Under the pieces are notes generated by a model. The model made no database searches. It was not told the DNA's origin and was given only the letters and a program-made list of their open reading frames with translations. The position numbers and the translations under genes were made by a program. A DNA stretch of 64,000 bases from Cryptomeria japonica (Eukaryota; Streptophyta; Pinopsida; Cupressales; Cupressaceae), in contig NC_081414.1 of NCBI RefSeq assembly GCF_030272615.1, positions 765,129,483-765,193,482 on the forward strand, given 5' to 3'. Positions 34,209-42,921 of the stretch are shown here, piece after piece. The number at the start of each line of letters is the position of its first letter. The stretch's first letter is position 1.

Positions 34209-35859
34209 TAATCCTCAAAAAGTCTTAAATTATCAAAAAACCAAAAAAATCAAGAAAAATACTAAAAAAAAAAAAGAAAAAGATCCTGAAAAAAGCGTCA
34301 CTTTGGTGAAAACCTGGCAAACAGGCACCATGTGACACAAAAAAAAAAGAAAAAAAAGAAAAATCTACAAGAAAAAGAAAGAAAAACAATTCATCCACCA
34401 GTGAAAACCACTTTGTGGTGCTATGGACAAGTACCTTGGTGAAAACCTCCATACAGGCACCAAGGTAAATAACTAGATCCACTATCTATCAAGTCGACAC
34501 TACAAATCACTCTCCATCCAATCCTCCCATTCGCAGCATTCCTTCCCTCTCGCCTTCCAATAAAACACATGTATGATGATGAGTCTTTACCTGAGTCATG
34601 AATAAGGAATGTCCCATCAAGCTGAGCTTTTATGCCTCTATGTAAGCTTCAAGAAGTCTTCAGAAACAATCCTAGGTCTGCTAGTCACTCTCCAAAACCA
34701 TAAAATCACTTGCCTAAAATCTACAAGACCACGTTGCCCTAGGGATGATTCCTTCCCTTGCCTGGAAACCTAATCCTCCATCCTAGTCCTACTCTTGGCA
34801 GGAGGTATCAGTTGGTTATATTGGATTTGTTAAATTTTGTTGGATCTTTTCATTTAGACTTGCATCTTTTTCCCTATGACTACAACTATTTATGACTGCT
34901 TGGTTTTTCCATATCCAATTATGTTACAATAGGCGCAGACTGGGGCATATTTTCAAAGCAGGGCATGGTTGGGATCCCTCTTGTACAAACTGGCGACCTA
35001 GTATTAGTGTTCATCAACATTTACCTTCTCGTGTACAAGAGTTATCAGTGTGTTTGAGGGTCTCCTTGCACATACCCACAACTCTGTATCAATGTTTCTT
35101 AACACTTGCATAGTTGTGTGTAAGGAATTCCCATTTATTTGAGAGTCAATCCACGCATTGGGTTTCTCAAGGCATCCTGATTTCTATAATCAGTGGTGCA
35201 AGTCACCTAGGGCAATATCAAAATAGGTTGGCTCTCCACATTTGTTGTGCACAAAATCTCAACATCATTCCATCAAATTCTAAACTCAATAATCCCATGG
35301 AGTTCTTAATTTCCCCCACTTCCCATCTATTCCATATTCTTCTATCTAAGATCATTGTGTTATTATTGGCATGTTCCATCTTTTAAAATCATTCACATTA
35401 GGTAGAGTGCATTTCTTAGACAGTCATATTTTCCACAAAACTTTTACCATATAAGATTGCATCACATAAATAAAATCCATATAACATTACATTTAAACTA
35501 CATTATAAATCATTCACACATGTGTATCTATACATAAAGCATAAAAATCACTCACCCTGCATCCAAAAACTATGTCAGCAACACATCATAAACATACATA
35601 TATAAGCATCCACTCTGTATCACAAAATAGGTCAGCATAGCACATCCATGATTACATCCATATAGGACACCATAAGAAAAACAAAAATAATCCATCATAA
35701 TAAATGCTACACATCATCTGCAACCAATCAAATCATGTATATATATAGAGAGAGGAAAATGTGTCTGTCATGATACAATGATCACCCCAAAGGGTCAAAA
35801 ATATAATACATAAGCAATACAAGGAACTAGCTCTCCCCTCCTATCTCTCCACCCCCCTC
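34209..35859 (+). other. Post-pol spacer of the Tat element
   Basis: 34240-34480 is A-rich, with three direct repeats around gtgaaaacc (near 34307, 34401 and 34439). The rest, including the 35340-35800 AT-rich part, has only short frames without family resemblance. Such spacers between pol and the accessory ORF are usual in Tat elements. Confidence 0.6.
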
Positions 35860-36886
35860 TATTGTACCACCCCCACCCGATCCTCCTACTCCCCCTACTG
35901 GTGGTCAAAAACCCACTGACCCCCCTGTTTGTTGACTCTAGCTTGGCCACTGACTCTGGATCCTGTGAGATCGCGCACTCTCAGTATATGAGACTGCTCG
36001 TTGTCCTGCAGGCACCACTCCGTGATATAAACCCCTATAATACTGTGCCTCTCGGGCTGATCTATCTGCTTTCTCCCGCTGCTATAGACTATCAGAAAAT
36101 ATCTGCGCCAACCCAACTGGAACCAATGCCTATCGGTCTGCATCCCTCTCCCCCTGTAGCCATGTCACATCTGCCTCCACCCTCTGCACTTTGGCCTATA
36201 ATCCCTCTAACTCGGCATCCTGTCGGCAAAGAGAATCCTGCAGCTCTGCAATAGCTATACTTGTTCGGGCCTCCTCGAGCATCCTCTCTGCCTCCTCCCC
36301 CTCCACCCTCAAGGCATCTACCTCTGTCTTGGCAGTATGCAGACTCTCTGTCAGATCAGATATCTCCTGAGTCAGCCGTGCCACCTCTGCCTCCAGGCTC
36401 TCCCCTCGAGCCCTCTCTACCTACAGCTCATCCTCAATGGAATGAAGCCTCGTCTGATAGTCATCGCGCTCCTGCTGTAATCGATCAAAATCAGCCTATG
36501 ATAATCCTCCCCTCTCCTCTGTCTGTGTCTCAGGAATATCCATGGCCACAACCTCCCCCTCTCCAACTGTAGCCTCCCCTCTCTCACCTATTGCAGCCTC
36601 CGCAACCTCCTCCACTGGGGCATCCTCTCCATCCCCTCCCTCCTCCTCTAAACCCCTCCAATACACAACTTGGACTCTCCTCTTCTCTCTGCCCGCACCG
36701 CGCCCTACCTGAACTACAACTCTCTCTCCTAGGCCATCATCCTCCCCACCCACTACTTGATCAACCCCCGGCTCCAACTCCTCATCATCCAAAACCCCAG
36801 GAATAGTAAGTTGCACTGACAAGTACCCCTCCCATTAGCTCCTGTATCCACTTGTCATACATGGGTCCTCCCCTGCTCCCATCCAC
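35860..36886 (-). pseudogene. Antisense accessory gene, C-terminal part (coiled coil)
   Basis: On the minus strand, downstream of the PMD part, the coding sequence goes on with an acidic Gly/Glu-rich stretch (36822-36496; DDEELEPGVDQVVGGEDD). A coiled coil follows at about 36480-36160, including FDRLQQERDDYQTRLHSI and ARLTQEISDLTESLHTAKTE, with heptad-like Leu/Ala spacing, and then DVTWLQGERDADRHW. Several stops interrupt it. This stretch is markedly GC-richer than the rest of the window and codon-like only on the minus strand. Plus-strand frames here (35862-36254, 36261-36572) are Pro/Ser-rich mirrors of it. Confidence 0.65.
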
Positions 36887-37060
36887 TCATCCCAGACTAT
36901 GTGAAAATCTATCTAGAAGCTCGTCCGTCCATCCAAGGGACTCGCTGTAGGCCCCCAATACCTCACCTCCCGTGTAATCCAGGGATACACTAGAATATCC
37001 CCCACAATATCCTGCACCTGCCCAAGCTGTCGGGCCACCCTGAATGGAGCATAATACTCC

Positions 37061-38897
37061 TGTAGACATCTAAAAATGGTCAACGCTTGCAGAGTCATAC
37101 TTTAACATTGGCGCATTGCCTTATTTTAGGGTTTTTGTGTCGCATTAACATTTCTTCCATGTTGCGCACTTGGTCTTTATTATTTGTGAACATCGAGTCC
37201 TCCTTCTGCATTCTTCATTTGTCTCGCTTTTGAATTTGGTCTTGTTGATAATAATCTGTAGTCATGATTTTGGTCGATCTTATCCTATCACATCAATGTG
37301 CATGCTCATTTAGCATATTTTGACATTGTCAATTCAATTTCATTTTGGACATCGTCAATCCTAATCGATGATAGAATTAGGGTTTTGTCCTCTTGTCAAT
37401 CTTGTCATTTTGTGATCGATTTGTCATCGATCGTTGTCCTTTTCAATCTTGTCATTTTGCGATCGATTTGTCATCGATCGTTGTCCTTTTCAATCTTGTC
37501 ATTTTGCGATCGATTTGTCATCGATTGTTGTCCTTTTCAATCTTGTCATTCTGCGATCAATTTGTCATCGATCGTTGTCCTTTTCAATCTTGTCATTTTG
37601 CGATCAATTTGTCATTGATCGTTGTCCTTTTCAATCTTGTCATTTTGCGATCGATTTGTCATCGATCGTTGTCCTTTTCAATCTTGTCAATTTGCGATCG
37701 ATTTGTCATCGATCGTTGTCCTTTTCAATCTTGTCATTTTGCGATCGATTTGTCATCAATCCTTGTCCTCTTGTCAATCTCGTCAATTTTGCGATCGATT
37801 TGTCATTTATCATTGTCCTTTTTCAATCGTGTCAATTTGGATCAATTAGTTATTGTTCCTCGTCAATTGACGCCTGTCAATTTGATCCCTTTATCAATCT
37901 CAATCATTTGTCAGCATTGGTCCTTTGTCAATAAAAATCATGATCAAATCGACCCTACATCAATTATCTTTTGTTAAGACCTAATTGTCGTCCTTACATT
38001 TCTAATTCATCTTCTAAGGTTTTATGATTTATTCATTTAATCTTGTTTGTCATTTTCCCTCTAAGTTAAATTATTTATTTATTTATTTATCCTAAGTCTT
38101 CTTGTCACGATTAAATGTTTATTTAATTGGCTAATTAATTCCTTCTCTTTTTGTGAATTAATTAATGAATGAAAAATTATTAATTAATTTACCTAATTTT
38201 CCAATTTACTAATTTCTCCTAATTCCTAATTTTCTAATTTTCATCAATTTCTAATTTCCTAATTTCCAATTCATCTAATTTTCTTTTTTCTCCTATTTTT
38301 CTAATATTTCTCCTAATTTCATGGGAATGACATAGCAATCTTGTCATAATTTGTCAATCAATCAATTTTGCATAGCAACCTTGTCAATTTTGTCATAATT
38401 TGTCAATCAATCAATTTTGCATGTCAATCTTGTCATAATTTGTCATATTTGTCATTCTTGATTTGAAATTTCCTTTCAAATCTCTACATGCTAATATTGT
38501 CATCTCTCCAATTTGTCTATAAATTGGATGAATTTCTTCAATCAATGGATCTGATCAATCAATTAATCACATTATCAAATCTAACCACATTTTTAGAGAA
38601 TCAATCATGCTTCTAGTATCCTTACGCTGCCGTTTCATCTTGTCAATCTTGCTTTCATGCTATGCTTTTGCATTTGTAGGTGAGATCCACAAACAAAGTA
38701 ATTTGAAGGAGAAAGAAGGACAATGAAGAATTCTGGAGGAGATATTCGCATTTGTAATGGTTTGCATTTGGTTTGAATGTCTTATTTTCAATATCTCTAT
38801 TGAATGTTTTTAGGATTTCTTATCATTGCAATCTGGTTTTTGTGATTGAGCTAGTTTAATGTCTATTGCTTTGATGAATTCCAAATTCTTATCTACA
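37061..38897 (+). mobile_element. Solo LTR inserted in the antisense PMD gene
   Basis: The LTR is 1,837 bp, TGTAGACATCTAAAAATGGT to TTCTTATCTACA, flanked by perfect ACTCC duplications (37056-37060 and 38898-38902). The TGTAGACATC start is of Gypsy type but differs from the Tat LTR. No primer site or internal region remains, so this is a solo LTR left by LTR-LTR recombination. It contains a 47-bp minisatellite (37386-37850) and long stretches of repeated ttgtcaatc/aatttgtca motifs. ORFs of 75-194 codons inside it arise from the repeat. Confidence 0.93.
37386..37850 (+). repeat. 47-bp minisatellite with a hairpin in every unit
   Basis: About nine to ten units of 47 bp follow each other (gttgtcc at 37433, 37480, 37527, 37574, 37621, 37668, 37715 and degenerate copies at both ends). 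A full unit contains 8-base inverted arms CGATCGAT and ATCGATCG around a TTGTC loop, for example at 37460-37480. Since 47 is not a multiple of three, an array without stops is open in all three plus frames, which explains the overlapping ORFs here. Confidence 0.95.
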
Positions 38898-39336
38898 ACT
38901 CCATGATGTAGACTGACCTCCCAAAAATCCACATCTCTACCCCTGCCCAGTGAAGCTGCCAATCATCCCTCCACTGCTCGCATCCCAAAAATGGCCTCCA
39001 TGTGAACTGCGTTAGCTCATCTAGTATCCTCCTCCAAAACCACATGGACACCGTCTGTGTGTAGTGCAACAGTCCCCTATACCTGTCCACAAATGGCTGA
39101 CATGACCTCTTGTCTTGAGCACCTAGTGGTCGAGCCACTGCAATATGCTCCCACGCCCATATGTGTAAGAGTGTCACCCCAACAGATAAACCAGTATATC
39201 TCTATAGGTCATCGGGTGCATGTCATGATAGAGCTGGGCTAGCATCGCTGAGCCCCACGCATACTGAACACCATCATGAATCATGAAATACACACATCTA
39301 CTCCAACCTAGAGGAAATTCGTGTGCACCCAAATTA

Positions 39337-39740
39337 GGAAGGATCTACCCGCTCAAGAAGCCGCAAATCACCAAAATAGCTCTCGCACTAAAACCGTGAT
39401 GCACGCGCTTGCGCCAACAGAGCCCCTTCCTCTCTTTCTTTTCCCTCCCACACCCATCAACGCGAGCGCCTGCGTTTGAGCGCAATCACCTGCGTAATCC
39501 CTTGGGCGTCCATGCGGAAGCACGAGCACCCACGTCGAAGCGTGACCACTCGCACTGAAGCACGAGTGACCACGCTAATCCCCAATTCTCCAGCCCAAAA
39601 ACCCTATTCTACCCAACCTCCCGATGAGCGCCCGCGCTGACCACGAGCACTCACGCTAACCTAGGGGCACGCACTAAAACAACGATCAGCATGAGCACCT
39701 CGCCTTGTTCCTATACGTATTTATAGCCCTAAAACTTACT
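39337..39740 (-). promoter_or_regulatory. Possible leader and TATA box of the antisense gene
   Basis: On the minus strand a TATAAATA box lies at 39725-39718, about 390 bases upstream of the first recognisable PMD residues. Between them is a GC-rich stretch full of gcgtgggtgctcgtg/gcgctcaaacgcaggcgctc motifs. The box and direction fit a separate promoter for the antisense gene. This is suggestive only. Confidence 0.35.
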
Positions 39741-40245
39741 CAAAATTAAAATTTCCAAAAGAGAGACAGTCCTACTCACCGGTGGTCCATAGCTCGTCGA
39801 TCGATCAAATCGTCAGATCCTCTCGGCGCGATGATCACGAATTGGAATGTGGTCCATCTCTCCTTCTCTTCTTCTTCACTCTGAATAACTCCAAGGCTTG
39901 TGTGTAACAATGACCCCTCATTGGGTCCATTGTGGCTTATATGGGCCCCTGTGAGGGCCCATTTTCCTCCGCAGTCTCGCATCTCCTATTCTTCTTTCCA
40001 AATTCTTCACGACTACTTCATATTTCGTCCTCATTTATCCCTTCCCCCTTCATTCTTCTCCCTCTTTTTTTTTTTTGAGAATTTTTCATCCTTTTTCTGA
40101 AAAAATTATCGAGGGGGCATACACCTCCCATGCTTTACGCTGGGGCATCCTTTTCTTCTTCTATCTTCCACACACCGCCAAAATCTAGACACTTAAAAGT
40201 AATTATTTTAGTTATTTTTTAATTCCTCACATAATTAATTATGAT
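39741..40245. other. 3' region of the Tat element, no gene seen
   Basis: Pyrimidine-rich stretches (39990-40090) and short frames without resemblance to a family. A small copy of LTR-like sequence occurs near 40180-40235 (ctagacacttaaaagtaatt followed by taattcctcacataatta), resembling the start of the Tat LTR itself. Confidence 0.5.
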
Positions 40246-40690
40246 TTTGATCACGTCTAATACAGGATGAATCCTTCCCAAAACCAGATGTTGTGATCGA
40301 TCATGTCTTATATAGGATGAATCCTTCCTGAAACCAGACGTTGTGACCAATCATGTCTTCTAAAGGATGAATCCTTCCTGAAACCAGACGTTGTGATTGA
40401 TCATGTCTTATACAGGATGAATCCTTCCTGAAACAAGACGCTCTGATCATGTCTTATACAGGATGAATCCTTCCTGAAACCATACGTTGTGATTGATCAT
40501 GTCTTATATAGGATGAATCCTTCCTGAAACTAGACGTTGTGATCAATCATGTCTTATACAAGATGAATCCTTCCTGAAACCAGACGCTCTGATCATGTCT
40601 TATACAGGATGAATCCTTCCTGAAACCAGACAATTTGATCATCTTTGCCTTATACAGGATGACTCCTTCTTGAAACCAGACTGGATCTAG
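40246..40690 (+). repeat. About 50-bp minisatellite upstream of the polypurine tract
   Basis: Nine or ten units share the core aggatgaatccttcctgaaa, followed by ccagacgttgtgat and catgtcttatac. The first units are spaced 50 bp and some later ones are about 8 bp shorter. The array ends about 60 bp before the polypurine tract, in the 3' untranslated part of the genomic RNA. Confidence 0.93.
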
Positions 40691-40752
40691 ATCTTATCAA
40701 GTGAATCAAACAAGATTATTCTTTAAATCAACACATCATTACACCTTGCTTC

Positions 40753-40766
40753 AAAGAGGGGCAAAA
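40753..40766 (+). other. Tat element polypurine tract
   Basis: aaagaggggcaaaa directly precedes the 3' LTR and matches the minus-strand element's tract (aaagaggggaaaaa). Confidence 0.88.
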
Positions 40767-42054
40767 TTTAGACACCTAAAAATAATTATTTGTAATTATT
40801 TTTAATTCCTCACATAATTAATTAATTAATTATGTTAATTCAAATTCTCCTCAATATTAATTAAATATAATTAATATTGTCACTAAAGTATGTGACTGAT
40901 TTATTTAATAAATCAATCCCTTTCTTTATTCTTCTAAAAAGATTAAATCCTCACAAATCATCCTCTTGGCTAATTAATTTCAATTAATTAGTTAATCTAC
41001 ATGATTCCTACAAATATTCATCATTAACCTAATAAAGTCTTCTAGAAATTCCTTAAACTCATTTAACCTTATTCTTCTATTTTTTTAATTCCCTCCACTC
41101 ATTCTCTCTCCTAGTCAAATTCTCATACAAATCCTATCCCACCTAATTCTTCCTCTAATCCCCTCCTAATGAGTTGCTAGTGGCTAATCATCATTATTAG
41201 CCACAAAGTCAACCCCTTGTCCCTTCCATCCAACCACCAGCTTTTAATGCTCTTTTCCTAAGTGAATGTGAGATTTTCAAAATCTCACAATCCTCTAGGC
41301 ATCTCCTCTTCCAAGGAATTTTTAATTCCTTCTTATTCCTCTAATCCCCATGATTATCCCTTTTTGGAGAATTTTAAATTCCTTCTCCCCATTCTTCAAG
41401 GAATGTCACATCCCTTGCTCCTCTCAAGGCACATTGGGATGTCTTCCCAATGTACCTTTCTCTTCTCAAGGTACCTTGGGAAGTCTTCCCAATGCACCTT
41501 GAGGAGTGTGGAGACAAGAAATGCCTTTAAGTCATATCTCTTGGTCTCCACACCCACTCTTGGGCCTTGTAGGAGCTCACAAGCAATCCTAACCCTTCAT
41601 CTTGAATCCATCCTAACCATCCATTCTTCCTCTCCTCTTCCTATATATTGAGGACTCCATCCCTTCATTCTTCATCTCCAAGTTTTATAATCTTATGCTA
41701 CCCTTTTGAGTCCAGAAAAATCATTTTAGCATCCTTATCATGTCAAAATCATCCTACATCTATGCTTAATCATCCCATCTCAATCATCCTTGAAGATCCA
41801 TTTCATTTGTGCACAACATTGGAGAGCCATCCACATCAAGCAAGCAATAGTAGCACATCAAGTGGAGCATCATCCAATGGCGCCTTCACTTCATCAAGCT
41901 CAATCTGAAGGAGAAGGTATTTGGTTTGTGAGGTATAGGCATTTTATTCCTGTTTTGAGCATTTCAAATTATGTCCTTTGTGTTTCATGTGATTATATGT
42001 TTAATTTGCATATTTGTCATCTAATCCACCTCATAGGTCTTTTCCCCCTCTTCA
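40767..42054 (+). repeat. Tat element 3' LTR
   Basis: The LTR is 1,288 bp. The terminal TG has become TT (TTTAGACACC) and the end CCCTCTTCA is intact, followed by the CCCAT duplication. It holds a 35-bp block (about 41567-41601, gtaggagctcacaagcaatc onward) absent from the 5' LTR. Otherwise the two copies are very similar, which makes this one of the younger insertions in the window. Confidence 0.95.
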
Positions 42055-42900
42055 CCCATTACCACTTGGGCCCTTCTCCCCTCGCTAAGCTTATGGGCTT
42101 CTCGAGGGGACATGCCCTCTACCTATGAAAAAGAAAATCGAGCATTGCTAACACTTTTCTCATGCACCCAAGATTTTCTAAATCAAGGGGAGAGGATAGA
42201 GTGTGTTAGAAATTTGGGTCCGCTCTACACAATGTGCAAGTGCACCAAACACATAATACACAAGTTCTTTTTAGGCCCAAATGAAATATTTTTCTAATCT
42301 AGAATGCAATAAAAAGGAAACTAAATCTAGTGTAAAAGATGAGGGTCTTCAACAAAACATCCTACAAAAGAGTGTTAGTAGTATGATTTTCTGTCTCGGA
42401 TATAAGTTGCAAGGACAAAGAAAAGTTAGCAAAAATTTGAAAAATAAGCACTTAAAGTGGATAAGTTGAAATGCAAGCGCAAACGTTGAAATGTCTGCAT
42501 AGACATTGATTGAGGCCATGCACAAAGAAAGTTAGCATTCAAAAATTCAAAATTTTAAATTTTAAAAACAAGCGAAAATATTATCCAAGCGGAGACATTG
42601 AAGGTATGCGCATACATTGATTTGTGGATTGAACTATGCTCATACATTGAAGACATGCACATACTTTGATCTATGAATCAATGCATGTGCAGAAGTTGAT
42701 CTATAGTTTTTAATGAAAAAATTCAAAAAAAAAAAGGTTAGCGAGAAAATTTAAATTTAAATGGAGACATTGAAGGACTAAAGTGGAGATATCAAAACAA
42801 CAGAGCGAAGTTGCTGAAATACAGACACAGACATCGATTCGCTAACCTACAAGGAAAACGCTTAAAAAACAACAAAACTCTTTAGCTAAAAGGGACGTGG
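42055..42900 (-). other. 5' leader of the minus-strand Gypsy element
   Basis: This is the piece of the minus-strand element between its primer site and the Tat insertion. 42470-42850 carries many variants of agacattgaagg/gcgcatacattgat, related to the agacgttgaa motifs at 21515-21600 on the far side of the insertion. No coding pattern was recognised. Confidence 0.6.
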
Positions 42901-42918
42901 GTCCCACCAGGCATGCCA
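42901..42918 (-). other. Primer-binding site of the minus-strand element
   Basis: On the minus strand the sequence is TGGCATGCCTGGTGGGAC, three bases after its LTR end. It matches the Tat primer site except for two C-to-T changes at CpG positions. Confidence 0.85.
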
Positions 42919-42921
42919 AAA

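Larger units (their letters stand above)
36887..39336 (-). pseudogene. Antisense plant mobile domain (PMD) gene, split by a solo LTR
   Basis: Read on the minus strand from about 39336: LPNLGAHEFPLGWSRCVYF, then YAWGSAMLAQLYHDM, a one-base frameshift, TLLHIWAWEHIAVARPLGAQ, RILDELTQFTWRPFLGCEQW and MWIFGRSVYIME up to 38898. After the inserted LTR (37061-38897) the same frame resumes at 37055 with YAPFRVARQLGQVQDI. The succession (Y-A-W-G-x-A-x-L-A-x-L-Y, L-W-A-W-E-like, W-R-P-F, R-x-x-R-Q-L-G) is the core of the plant mobile domain of MAIN/MAIL1-type proteins and their transposon-borne relatives. Transposon PMD proteins have no established biochemical activity. Tat elements with antisense extra ORFs are known. 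The assignment rests on motif order seen by eye. Confidence 0.75.
23340..42054 (+). mobile_element. Complete Tat-type Ty3/Gypsy element with antisense accessory gene
   Basis: The element is 18.7 kb with LTRs at 23340-24592 and 40767-42054, perfect CCCAT duplications at 23335-23339 and 42055-42059, a primer site at 24596-24613 and a polypurine tract at about 40753-40766. Gene order is gag, protease, G-patch region, RT, RNase H, second RNase H, integrase, a long post-pol spacer, and an antisense PMD/coiled-coil gene. The second RNase H and the long 3' region with an extra ORF are known traits of the Tat lineage. Every ORF has stops, so it is not autonomous today. It lies inside the minus-strand Gypsy element. 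Confidence 0.93.

Noticed and set aside
35862-36806. Plus-strand Pro/Ser-rich ORFs
   Set aside because: They lie opposite the antisense coiled-coil gene, whose heptad pattern shows that the minus strand is the coding one.
37298-37977. Three long overlapping plus-strand ORFs (106-194 codons)
   Set aside because: They come from a 47-bp tandem repeat without stops, which is open in all frames and inside a solo LTR.
40246-40690. Possible CRISPR-like array
   Set aside because: The spacers are not unique. Units are near-identical throughout, so it is a minisatellite in a plant retroelement.
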